Assembly (NCBI GenBank): GCA_963809795.1
Contig: CAWELN010000027.1
Location: 1-64,000 of the forward strand
DNA length: 64,000 nt
Origin: DASUAS01 sp963809795
GTDB taxonomy: Bacteria; Actinomycetota; Acidimicrobiia; IMCC26256; DASPTH01
Direction: 5' to 3'
In this document: positions 49,023-57,719 of the stretch, in pieces
How the letters are laid out: each line of letters begins with the position of its first letter
How positions within the stretch are numbered: the stretch's first letter is position 1
Translations under genes and position numbers: made by a program
The notes under the pieces: generated by a model
Database searches by the model: none
The model's input: the letters and a program-made list of their open reading frames with translations, nothing else
What the model was told of the DNA's origin: nothing

Positions 49023-49805
49023 TCACCGTTCGATCATCCGGGGCGAGGCCGGCGCCGGGTCTTCCACCGGCGCCGGCAGCCCGAGCCGCTCGCGCATCTG
49101 CACGAGGAGGGCCTGGGCTTCGGCGCTCCGTTGCGCCGCCTCGATCTCGAGCAGGCCGGGGTCGACCTGCGCGCTGGCCTGGAGTGCGGAGAGCTCGCCC
49201 TTCGCCTCCGCCACCGCGTGGCGGTTGAGGATCTTGCGCTCCACCTCGGCGAAGGTCGGGACGTCGTCGCCGAGCACGTCGTCGAGCTGCCCGCGTGCGT
49301 CGTTGAGCGCTTCCTGCATCTTGGCCCGGTCGAGCACCGAGAGCAGGCGCTCCTGCTCGTCGAGCTTCGACTGGAGCGTGGTCGCGTTCTGCACGACCGC
49401 CGCCTTGGCCTGCTCCGAGGAGCGGGTCGCCTGGAGCAGTGCCTGATCGAGCTCGCGGACCTCGCGCTCGAACCCGAGCACGCGGTTGGCCAGTCCCTCG
49501 GCCGCGGTGGTGAACGTGGCCACCTTGTCGGTGTGGCCGAGGCGGGCCTCACGGTCGATCATGAGCAGCGCCTGGCCGGCCGAGGCCTTCGCCTTGTCGC
49601 ACTCCTCGACCTTGGCGTCGAGGCGGTCCTGCGCCTGCTTCTGCTGCGCGACCACCAGCGCGGCCGCGTCGGACAGCTTGCGGTGCTCGGCGCGCGCCTC
49701 GAGGATCGCCTGTTCGAGCTGCACCTTGGGGTCGGCGTGCTCGGCGTGCGCGACGCGGAGCTTCACTGCCAGGTACTTCCACCAGCGCTTCAACGACTGC
49801 CACAT
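49023..49805 (-). CDS. pspA: PspA/IM30 (ESCRT-III-like) membrane-stress protein
   Basis: 260 residues from the ATG at 49805 (MWQSLKRWWKYLAVKLRVAH), with GGAGG 8 nt upstream. The N-terminal amphipathic helix is followed by a long coiled coil (about 30-220: DPKVQLEQAILEARAEHRKL, VVAQQKQAQDRLDAKVEECD, LDEQERLLSVLDRAKMQEAL). This is the PspA/Vipp1 architecture, which forms helical assemblies on stressed membranes. It lies in a minus-strand set with an FHA-HTH regulator, opposite the PknG operon. Confidence 0.87.
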   Translation of the reverse strand: MWQSLKRWWKYLAVKLRVAHAEHADPKVQLEQAILEARAEHRKLSDAAALVVAQQKQAQDRLDAKVEECDKAKASAGQALLMIDREARLGHTDKVATFTTAAEGLANRVLGFEREVRELDQALLQATRSSEQAKAAVVQNATTLQSKLDEQERLLSVLDRAKMQEALNDARGQLDDVLGDDVPTFAEVERKILNRHAVAEAKGELSALQASAQVDPGLLEIEAAQRSAEAQALLVQMRERLGLPAPVEDPAPASPRMIER

Positions 49806-49821
49806 GGGTGCATCCTCCAGT

Positions 49822-50022
49822 TCACGGTCGACGCCGGTCGCGACGGCCACCGGCGCTGAGCCGCCACATCACGATGGCGACGGCTGCGAGCCCGACGACC
49901 GTGAACGCGAGGTCGAGCACTCGTGATGCGGCGGCGAGGAGGATCCGTGCGCCCAGCAGCGCGCCGATCCCCACGAGGAGCCACATCACCCACGGGGTAC
50001 GCGGGCGCCGGTCGTCGGTCAT
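49822..50022 (-). CDS. 66-residue two-helix membrane protein
   Basis: Starts at the ATG at 50022 (MTDDRRPRTPWVMWLLVGIG). There are two hydrophobic helices (WVMWLLVGIGALLGARILLA and LDLAFTVVGLAAVAIVMWRL) and a basic tail. It ends 16 nt before the pspA start, so the two are probably co-translated. It may serve as the membrane anchor or recruiter for PspA, as PspB/PspC do elsewhere; it shows no sequence likeness to them that I can see. Confidence 0.7.
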   Translation of the reverse strand: MTDDRRPRTPWVMWLLVGIGALLGARILLAAASRVLDLAFTVVGLAAVAIVMWRLSAGGRRDRRRP

Positions 50023-50116
50023 ACGACGACGGTGACACCTCGGCGTGCCGGCCGGAATGCCGCCGCGGCGGCTCGTGGCCAGCCGGCGGGCCACACCGAC
50101 GTGACCTGGAGGACAG

Positions 50117-50716
50117 CTACGCGGCGGTGTCGTCGTCCTCGAAGTCGCTCCGCCGTACCGTGCCCGTCTCCCACGCCCGTTGGGCGAGCAGCGCGCGTCG
50201 CTGCTGCCCTTCCTCGGGGATGTCGAACTTGACGTAGAGCGAGCTCAGGTGGGCCTTGACCGCGGCCTCGCCGACGAACATCCGGCTGGCGATGTCCTTC
50301 GTCGTGCTGCAGGGAGCGCGGTTGTCCTTGACCTGCGGACGGCAGAGCTCGCGGAGCACCTCACGTTGCTTGACCGTCAATGTCGGCGCCTTGTGCGCCG
50401 GCGACGTGGTCGACATGGAGTCGCTCACGTCGCCCACCAGCCAGAGGCTGGTGTCGCCGATGCGCAGCTCGTCGCCGACGCGCAAGGCCTTCTTCGCGTC
50501 GATGCGCTTCCCGTTGACCCAGGTGCCGTTGGCGCTGTCGAGGTCGGTCACGAACCAGCACCCGGCGACGAACTCGAGCTCGGCGTGGTAGCGCGAGACG
50601 GCACCATCCCACTCGAGGATCAGGTCGTTGCCGGGCTTGCGGCCCACGGTCTGACGGTCGCCCTCGAGCGTGTGGACGTTCCGACCCTTCGGACCTACGT
50701 AGTCGAGCACCGCCAT
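50117..50716 (-). CDS. FHA domain protein with C-terminal LuxR-like HTH
   Basis: 199 residues from the ATG at 50716. The FHA domain spans about 15-100 (TVGRKPGNDLILEWDGAVSR, YHAELEF, DLDSANGTWVNGKRI), with the Ser/Arg/Asn residues that bind phosphothreonine. A helix-turn-helix region (about 115-185) follows: LTVKQREVLRELCRPQVKDN, SRMFVGEAAVKAHLSSLYVK. It is thus a DNA-binding protein whose FHA module could read phosphorylation by the divergently encoded PknG. Longer upstream frames are not supported. Confidence 0.88.
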   Translation of the reverse strand: MAVLDYVGPKGRNVHTLEGDRQTVGRKPGNDLILEWDGAVSRYHAELEFVAGCWFVTDLDSANGTWVNGKRIDAKKALRVGDELRIGDTSLWLVGDVSDSMSTTSPAHKAPTLTVKQREVLRELCRPQVKDNRAPCSTTKDIASRMFVGEAAVKAHLSSLYVKFDIPEEGQQRRALLAQRAWETGTVRRSDFEDDDTAA

Positions 50717-50981
50717 GGTCTGGCCCCTCCCTCGACGGCCGGGATGCGATCCCGACCATTCAAGCCACCGCAATGATCGCGCGACCTCGCCGGCAGGCAA
50801 TTTCTCCCTATCCTCGGCGCGTCGTGAGATCCCCGGCCAGGGGATGGTGCAGGCAGCGCGGGGCTGCGAGCGTGCCGGGGTGATGGATATCACGGCGTTC
50901 GAGAGCAATGATCATCAGCACATCGCCGGGAGTGGGGCCGTCGCGTACGCCGGTCCACCGGCGAGCGCAGGGAGGGACAAC
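50717..50981. promoter_or_regulatory. Divergent control region of the PknG locus
   Basis: 265 bp separate the FHA-HTH gene from the GlnX-like gene. The region contains GCAATGATC at 50770-50778 and 50905-50913 and a TATCCT box near 50810. No convincing -35/-10 pair was found by eye. An ATG at 50883 is an alternative start for the GlnX-like gene, which would shorten this region. Confidence 0.45.
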
Positions 50982-52362
50982 GTGACGGTGGCGCCGACGG
51001 GGGCGAGCCCCGGCGCGCGCGGGCTGCGCGTGCAAGGGATGCCGTGGCGACGCTGGCTGACCACCACGCCCGGCCGTCTGCGGAGCGCCTCCGCGCTCCT
51101 CGTCATCGGTCTCCTCGTGTTCGCGGCGGTCACCACGGCCGCGACCGAAGCCCGCAGCCGGGCCGCCGGCGCGGTCGCGACCACGTCGGCGCCCGAGCTC
51201 GTCACCGCCGAGAACCTCTACGGCAACCTCGCCGACGCCGACGCCACCGCGTCGACCATCTTCCTCCGGGCGGGGCAGGAGCCGCGCCAGTTGCGCCGGC
51301 GGTACCTCGCCGACGTGGCGGCGGCGGGCCGTCAACTCGCCGACTTCTCGCGCTCGGCGCAATCGTCGCCGGCCGCCCACCGTGCCGTGCGGATCATCTC
51401 GGAGCGTCTGCCCGAGTACGCGGGGCTGGTGGAGTCGGCGCGTGCGAACAACGCGCAGGGCTTCCCGGTCGGGGCCGCGTACCTGCGGAAGGCGTCGGCG
51501 ACGATGCACAACGAGATCCTTCCCGCGGCCACCGACCTCTACCGCGACGCGGCCAGCCAGCTCCGTGACCACTACGAGGCCGGCACGTCGACGCTCACGC
51601 TCGTGCTCGTGCTCGTCGCCGGTGTGGGCATGCTCGCGCTGCTCGTCGTCGTGCAGATCTTCGTGCGGCGGCGGTCGAACCGGCTCCTCAACCTCGGGTT
51701 GGTCGCGGCCACCGTGCTCGTCATCGGCCTGCTCGGCTGGACGCTCGTCCGGTTCGCGGGCGCCCACGACGCGCTGAACCGGGCCCAGGAACGCGGTTCC
51801 GATTCGGTCGAGGTGCTCTCGTCGGCGCGCATCCTGACGCTGCGCGCCCAGAACAACGAGAACCTCGCATTGATCGAGCGCGGCACGGGCGACGTCTACG
51901 TCGCCGAGTTCGATCGCCTCATGGGCCAGCTCGGAGGAACGCGACGGGAAGTCCGGCCTGCTCGGGTACGCGGCAACGATCGCCGATCGCACCGGCGACG
52001 GTTCGCGCATCCGGGCGCTCGCCCCGCAGTTCACCGCCCTGCGCAAGCTCCACTCGCAGGTCCGGCACGAGGACGATGGCGGTCACTACACCCAGGCCGT
52101 CGCGCTCTCGATCGGGACGAGCGACCCGACGCAGGCGGCGACGTTCGGCCCGGCCGGGCCCGGACAGGAGCTCGCCGCCGTCGACAAGCTCCAGCACGCG
52201 CTGCAGCACGACATCGCCCGCTCGCAGGTGCGGCTGGCGTCGGCGGCGCAGGACGCGCGCTCCGGCTACGGCGTGCTCGAGGTCGCGATCCCCCTGTTCG
52301 CCGTGCTCGCCGGTCTGCTGGTGCTGCTCGGGCTCGAGCGGCGCATCGGGGAGTACCGGTGA
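50982..52362 (+). CDS. GlnX-like four-helix membrane sensor (frameshifted)
   Basis: The GTG at 50982 follows GGAGGG by 5-6 nt. Helix 1 (ASALLVIGLLVFAAVTTAAT) and helix 2 (LTLVLVLVAGVGMLALLVVV) flank an extracytoplasmic helical domain. Helix 3 (GLVAATVLVIGLLGWTLVRF) and helix 4 (VAIPLFAVLAGLLVLLGLE) flank a second one. This tandem-sensor layout is that of mycobacterial GlnX, which links amino-acid binding by GlnH to PknG. The frame shifts at 51931-51937 (extra G in CTCGGAGG); repair gives LEERDGKSGLLGYAATIADR and a product of about 459 residues. The stop overlaps the next start by ATGA. Confidence 0.82.
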
Positions 52363-53378
52363 TGGCGCGGGCCCTCGCCGCGGGCATCGCGGTGCTCGGT
52401 GCGGCGATCGGAGTCGCGGGGTGCGGTACCGGCTCGACCGAGCCGCTCGACCGCGCGTTCGGCGCACTCGACACGCCGGCTTCGACGACCACCACGACCA
52501 CCGCACCGTCGCCCGCGCCTGCGTGTGGTGACCCGCGCGCGAGCTACCCGGCGTTCGCGCCGCTGCCCGGCACCGAGGCGCTGGCGGCGGATCCGGCGAT
52601 GAGCCCCATCATCGAGCGCGGGAGGCTCGTGGTGGCGGTCGACGAGAACACCGAGGGCCTCGCGTCGCGCGATTCCGACGGGCAGCTCGTGGGCCTGGAG
52701 ATCGACGTCGCGCGCGCGATCGCGGGCTCGATCTTCGGTGACGGCTCCGACGCCCGGCTGCAGCTCCGCACGGTCACGACGAAGCAGAAGGTCGAGTACC
52801 CGGCCCACGGCGATGCCGATCTCGCCATCAGCGCCATCTCGATGACCTGCGAGCGCTGGGACAAGGTCGCGTTCAGCAGCGAGTACTTCACCGCTCGGCA
52901 CGAGTTCCTCGTGCGCAAGGACTCGCCCGTGCAGGCCGCGTCCGACCTCGCCGGACGGCGCGTGTGCATGACGAAGGGCTCGACCTCGATCGACACCCTC
53001 GCGGGCTTGAGGCTGCAACCCCCGCCGGTGCCGCGGTTGGTCGACGCCCGCACCGACTGCCTGGTCGCGTTGCAGGAGGGCGAGGTGGACGCCTACTTCG
53101 GTCACGACACGTTCCTCGTCGGCATGGTCGACCAGGATCCCGGCCTGCGCATCGTCCCGCAGGGAGATCTGCAGCACTACGGCATCGCAGTGGGTCCGGA
53201 GAACGTCACGCTCGTGCGGTACGTCAACGGGGTCCTGGACCGGTTGCGCGAGGACGGCACCCTGGCGCGCCTCTACGAACGGTGGCTGGGGCCGCTCTAC
53301 CGCGGTGCCGGCGAGCCGCTGCCCGCCGTGCCGGTGCCCGACACCTCGCGGCTCGAGAACTGGAAGGTGGCGTCATGA
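52362..53378 (+). CDS. GlnH-like amino-acid-binding lipoprotein 1
   Basis: 338 residues with a lipobox signal (AVLGAAIGVAGCGTG). A Thr-rich linker (TTTTTTAPSPAP) is followed by a family 3 solute-binding domain: LVVAVDENTEGLASRDSDGQ, LEIDVARAIAGSIFGD, ISMTCERWDKVAFSSEYFT, RTDCLVALQEGEVDAYFGHD, LARLYERWLGPLYRG. Cysteines at MTCERW, RRVCMT and TDCL probably include a disulfide. It is likely an aspartate/glutamate sensor presented to the GlnX-like protein rather than an ABC transporter subunit, since no permease or ATPase is present. Confidence 0.88.
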   Translation: MARALAAGIAVLGAAIGVAGCGTGSTEPLDRAFGALDTPASTTTTTTAPSPAPACGDPRASYPAFAPLPGTEALAADPAMSPIIERGRLVVAVDENTEGLASRDSDGQLVGLEIDVARAIAGSIFGDGSDARLQLRTVTTKQKVEYPAHGDADLAISAISMTCERWDKVAFSSEYFTARHEFLVRKDSPVQAASDLAGRRVCMTKGSTSIDTLAGLRLQPPPVPRLVDARTDCLVALQEGEVDAYFGHDTFLVGMVDQDPGLRIVPQGDLQHYGIAVGPENVTLVRYVNGVLDRLREDGTLARLYERWLGPLYRGAGEPLPAVPVPDTSRLENWKVAS

Positions 53379-54293
53379 GCGCGCGCCGGTGGACGGTCGT
53401 CGCGGCCGCGACGGTCGTGCTCGTCGGGCTGGCGGCGTGCTCGTCGCCGTCGAACGGCGCGGTCTCCCGGTCGCTCGGCGCGCTGACCGATCCCACCACC
53501 ACGACGGCGGCGCCGTCGACCGCGACCACCACGGCGCCGACGACGTGCGACCCCCGCCAGAGCTTCGCGCCCGACCCCACCCTGCCCACCCCGACGGTCG
53601 ATGCCATCAGGAACAGGAAAAGCCAGAAGCTCGTGGTGGGCGTCGACCAGGGCACGTTGCACTGGGGCTACCGCGACCCGCAGAACGGGACGATCACGGG
53701 CCTCGACGTCGACATCCTGCGTCAGATCGCGGTGGCCATCTTCGGCAGCGACCCCGACGCGCACCTGCAGTTCAAGACGCTGACCACGGCCGAGCGGGTC
53801 CAGGCGGTGCAGTCGGGCAAGGTCGACATGGTGGCCAGCCTCCTCACCGCGACGTGCGACCGGTGGAACGACGTCGACTTCTCGACCGTCTACTACGAGG
53901 CCCACCAGGACGTGCTCGTCCCCATCGGTTCGCCGGTGCACACCGTGGACCGCCCTCGCGGGGAAGACGGTCTGCGCGACCCGCGGTTCCACGTCGATCA
54001 CGAAGATCCAGCACCAGGTCCCGACGGCGAAGATCTACCCGGTCGACACCCGCGCCGACTGCCTGGTGGCGCTCCAGGACGGTGAGGTCGACGCGATCAC
54101 GAGCGACGACACCATCCTCAAGAGCTTCCAGGCCCAGGAGGAGGAGAACGACACGCGCCTCCTCGGCCAACCACTGGAGGACGAGCCGTACGCGATCGCG
54201 ATGCCGAAGGGCCACGAGGACCTCGTGCGGTTCGTGAACGACGTGCTCGACCACATGCGGGACGACGGCTCGCTCGAGGCCCTGTATCGGTAG
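53375..54293 (+). CDS. GlnH-like amino-acid-binding lipoprotein 2 (frameshift and early stop)
   Basis: The ATG overlaps the stop of the first GlnH gene. Lipobox VVLVGLAACSSPS and a Thr-rich linker precede KLVVGVDQGTLHWGYRDPQN, LDVDILRQIAVAIFGSDPDA, LTATCDRWNDVDFSTVYYEA and, after a one-base slip at 53949-53953, KTVCATRGSTSITK and LEALYR. The frame then meets TAG (54291-54293) exactly where paralogue 1 continues with ERWLG; the next codons read WLGDDD. Either a sense codon was misread or the last helix is truncated. Ligand specificity probably differs from copy 1. Confidence 0.82.
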
Positions 54294-54345
54294 TGGCTGG
54301 GTGACGACGACGCGCCGCCCGCGCCGCCGGCCCGGCGTACGGGCG

Positions 54346-55521
54346 ATGACCATGACCATCGACGACCTCGACCGCGACCTCGAGCGCTACCGGAGCGCCG
54401 CCGACACCGTGAGCTCGAACCTGCTCGAGCTCGACGGCGACCCCAACCGACAGCTGCTCGAGACCGCGCCGCTGACGGGAACCACGGCCGGCGAGTGGGC
54501 CGACGCGCGCCGCGCGCTCACCTCGGTCTGGGACTGGTTCGCCCGGTTCACCACGTTCCTCGACCAGGCCACCGAGCTGCGCGTCTCACCGCGGACCCGC
54601 CTCGCACCCGGCCGCGAGCGCGCCCTCGCCGACTTCCTCTCGCAACCGTCGATCGAGTTGGGAAGCGACGCCATCCCGCTGCGCGACCGCGACCTCCTGC
54701 AAGCGCGACGTGCGACGAGCCGGTGCACCGCCGACGAGCTGCTCGCCCTCATGTCGGACGCCTTCGCCCGCGCCGCGAGGTGGTCAGCCGGGTCGGCGCC
54801 GCGTGGGACGAGCTGGTGCCACGGCTCGCCCGAGCACGCGCCGCGCTGACCGACGTCAGCGGCGGTCGAGCGTTCCCAGGTGGAACGGCAGCTCGACGCC
54901 CTCACCGAGGCACTGGTCACCGATCCGCTCGCGGTCACCGAAGCCGCAGTGCACGACGCCGAACAGTCGGTCGCCGCGCTGACCCGTGCCGCGGCCGCCG
55001 CCGGGGCGTTGCGGGACGAGTGGCAGGAACGGCTGCGAGCGGCCCGCACCGAGCTGGACCGGGTCGAGCAGGAGGTGGCGGCCGCCCAGGCTGCCCACGC
55101 CACGACCACCGCCAAGATCCTCGAGCCGTCGCTGCCCGATCCGCCCGTGGTCGACCCCGCCCTCGCCGCCGACCTCGACCACGTCGTCGGCCTCGCCGAC
55201 GCCGGGCACTGGGACGACGCCGTGGCCCACCTCGACCAGTGGTCGACGACCCTGCAGCGACGCGCCGACGCGGCTGCCGCCTCAACGACCGCCTGCCGCG
55301 CGCCGATGATCGAGCGTGACCAGCTCCGCGGTCTCCTCGACGCGTACCGGGCCAAGGCCCACGGGCTCGGCCTCGACGAGGCCGACGACGTCACCGACGC
55401 GTACGAGCGGGCGCAGGCCGCGCTGTACGTCGCGCCCGCGGATCTCGCGTCCGCGCGCCGGCTCGTCGAGCGGTACCAACGCCTGCTGACCATCGACCAC
55501 GAACCGGAGGCCCGACGATGA
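54346..55521 (+). CDS. Coiled-coil protein of the PknG operon (two compensating frameshifts)
   Basis: Starts MTMTIDDLDRDLERYRSAAD. About 390 residues after repair, nearly all helical with heptad-like Ala/Leu patterns (VAALTRAAAAAGALRDEWQE, LRAARTELDRVEQEVAAAQA). No signal peptide or membrane segment. The frame loses a base at about 54765-54780 (GCCGCGAG for GCCCGCGAG) and gains one at about 54859-54866. The intact reading passes through VVSRVGAAWDELVPRLARAR and SAVERSQVERQLDALTEAL. It overlaps the pknG start by ATGA. No known family; perhaps a cytoplasmic adaptor between GlnX and the kinase. Confidence 0.7.
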
Positions 55522-57719
55522 AGTGCGAGCGCCCGTGGTGCGATCCTCCCGGTGAGATCGAAGGTGGCTACTGCAATCGTTGCGGCTCGCCACCGGCCGA
55601 GGAGCCCGCGGTGAGCGTCGACTCGATGCCGGCCAGCGCGGCGACGGTCGCGCCCCGGAACGTCGGGACGAGCAGCCCGCGCACCGGCACCCCGCGCAGC
55701 GGCACCACCCGCGCCGCCGCCACCGGCACCCAGGTGCGCGCCGCCTCGCGAGTGGAGCTCCCCCCGCCCGACATCAAGGACATCGCCGACGTCCTGTTGG
55801 AGAACCCGAGCATCCCCGAGAACAAGCGGTACTGCGGCAACCCCGAGTGCAACCAACCGGTCGGCCGCGGCCGAGACGGCGAGCCCGGTCGCACCGAGGG
55901 CTTCTGTCGCAAGTGCCGCCACCCGTTCTCGTTCACGCCCAAGCTCGCGCCGCAGACCGTCGTCGGTACGCAGTACGAAGTGCAGGGCTGCCTCGCCCAC
56001 GGCGGTCTCGGCTGGATCTACCTCGCCCGCGACCTGAAGGTCGGCCGGTGGGTGGTGCTCAAGGGCCTGCTCAGCAACGAGAACGTCGACGTGATCCGGG
56101 CCGAGCTCGGGTTCCTCGCCGAGGCCGACCATCCGAACATCGTCAAGGTCCACAACTTCGTCGAGCACGACGGTGAGCCCTACATCGTCATGGAGTACGT
56201 CCGGGGCGCGACGCTCCGCAAGACGCTCGAGCAGCGGAAGGCCGCGAACAACGGCGAACCCGACCCGCTGCCGCCGAGTCAGGCCGCGAAGATGATGCTC
56301 GAGGTGCTGCCCGCGTTCGGGTACCTCCACCGCCAGGGTCTGCTCTACTGCGACTTCAAGCCCGACAACGTCATCCGCACCGATTCGTCGCTGAAGCTCA
56401 TCGACATGGGCGCGGTGTACCAGATGGACGACACGACCAGCGCCATCTACGGCACGCCGGGATATCAGGCCCCCGAGATCGGAGACTCCGGGCCCAGCAT
56501 CCCCTCCGACCTCTACACCGTCGGTCGCACGCTCGCGGTCTTGTGCACCGACGCGCGCGGGTACCAGACGACGTTCGCCAAGTCGCTCCCCGCCGCCGAC
56601 GAGGTGCCCCTGTTCGCGGAGTACGACTCGCTCTACCGCTTCCTCGTGCGCGCCACCGCGGCCGACCCCGACGACCGCTTCCAGTCCGCCGACGAGATGG
56701 CGGTGCAGCTCGAAGGCGTCCTGCGGGAGATCGCGGCGGCTGAATCCGGCATCCCGTGGCCCGAGGTGAGCGCCACGTTCACGAGCGAGCTGCGCAGCGG
56801 CTCCGAGGATCCCGACGACTGGCGGGCGCTGCCGGCGCCGCTCATCGCCGCCGACGACCCCGCCGCCGCCTTTCTCGCATCCCTCGCGGTGGCGGTCACC
56901 GAACCCGACGAGATCCTCGAGCTCCTCGAGCTCGCGCCCGAGCGCACGGTCGAGGTGCAGCTGCGCGAGGCGCGCACGCTCATCGAGGCCGGCCGGCACG
57001 ACGACGCCGACACCTTGCTCAACGAGATCGCGCTCGCCAACCCGTGGGAGTGGCGCGTCGCGTGGTCGACCGGATGCAATGCACTCGCGCAGGCCGATGC
57101 CGACCGCGCCCTGGCCGAGTTCCGCGGCGTGTACGCGTCGCTGCCGGGCGAGCTGGCGCCGAAGCTGGCGATGGCCTACGCCGCGGAGAGCGGCGGCGAC
57201 CTGGCGCACGCCGCGCACTGGTACGACATCGTCGCTCGCACCGATCCGGGGTTCACGACCGCCGTCTTCGGGCTGGCGCGCTGTCGGACCCAGCTCGGCG
57301 ACCTCATTGGCTCGATCGAGGCGTACGAACGGATCCCGTCGACCTCGAGCTCGTACGTCGACGCGCAGATCCACAAGGTCGACACCATGCTCGATGCGGA
57401 AGGCCGCGCCCTCACCGTCGACGACGTCGTCGCCGCCGGCGCGGCGGTGGCGCGCCTCCCGCTGCCCAAGGAGCAACAGGCGCGGCTGACCGCGAGCGTC
57501 CTCGGCGCCGCCCTGGTGCTGGTCGCCGACGGGGCGCCCGCGGGCAATGGCGCCGACAGCGCGCCTCCGGTGGTCCTCGGGTACCCGCTGACCGAGCGCG
57601 ACGTCCGCCTCGGGCTCGAGACGACCTACCGGCGCCTCGCGCTCCAGTCACCCTCGGGCGCCGAGCGCATCGCGCTCGTGGACCGGGCGAACGAGCTCCG
57701 ACCGCGGACCGTGCTGTGA
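55518..57719 (+). CDS. pknG: PknG-type serine/threonine protein kinase
   Basis: 733 residues. Two zinc-ribbon/rubredoxin-like modules open the protein (Cys 3, 8, 19, 22 and Cys 106, 111, 130, 133). The kinase domain (about 150-420) has the glycine-rich loop CLAHGGLGWIYLARD, Lys182 in VVLKG, catalytic Asp279 in LLYCDFKPDNV, Asp296 in IDMGAV, and the P+1 region YGTPGYQAPEIG. A TPR-type helical C-terminus follows (about 460-730). HRD and DFG are replaced by YCD and DMG, as is typical for PknG. In mycobacteria PknG phosphorylates the FHA protein GarA to control glutamate and 2-oxoglutarate metabolism. Confidence 0.95.
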   Translation: MKCERPWCDPPGEIEGGYCNRCGSPPAEEPAVSVDSMPASAATVAPRNVGTSSPRTGTPRSGTTRAAATGTQVRAASRVELPPPDIKDIADVLLENPSIPENKRYCGNPECNQPVGRGRDGEPGRTEGFCRKCRHPFSFTPKLAPQTVVGTQYEVQGCLAHGGLGWIYLARDLKVGRWVVLKGLLSNENVDVIRAELGFLAEADHPNIVKVHNFVEHDGEPYIVMEYVRGATLRKTLEQRKAANNGEPDPLPPSQAAKMMLEVLPAFGYLHRQGLLYCDFKPDNVIRTDSSLKLIDMGAVYQMDDTTSAIYGTPGYQAPEIGDSGPSIPSDLYTVGRTLAVLCTDARGYQTTFAKSLPAADEVPLFAEYDSLYRFLVRATAADPDDRFQSADEMAVQLEGVLREIAAAESGIPWPEVSATFTSELRSGSEDPDDWRALPAPLIAADDPAAAFLASLAVAVTEPDEILELLELAPERTVEVQLREARTLIEAGRHDDADTLLNEIALANPWEWRVAWSTGCNALAQADADRALAEFRGVYASLPGELAPKLAMAYAAESGGDLAHAAHWYDIVARTDPGFTTAVFGLARCRTQLGDLIGSIEAYERIPSTSSSYVDAQIHKVDTMLDAEGRALTVDDVVAAGAAVARLPLPKEQQARLTASVLGAALVLVADGAPAGNGADSAPPVVLGYPLTERDVRLGLETTYRRLALQSPSGAERIALVDRANELRPRTVL

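Noticed and set aside
50715..53378. A single 887-codon protein joining membrane sensor and lipoprotein
   Set aside because: The joining stretch (after about 51937) is out-of-frame; a one-base repair restores a GlnX-like end and an ATGA overlap with a lipobox-bearing GlnH.
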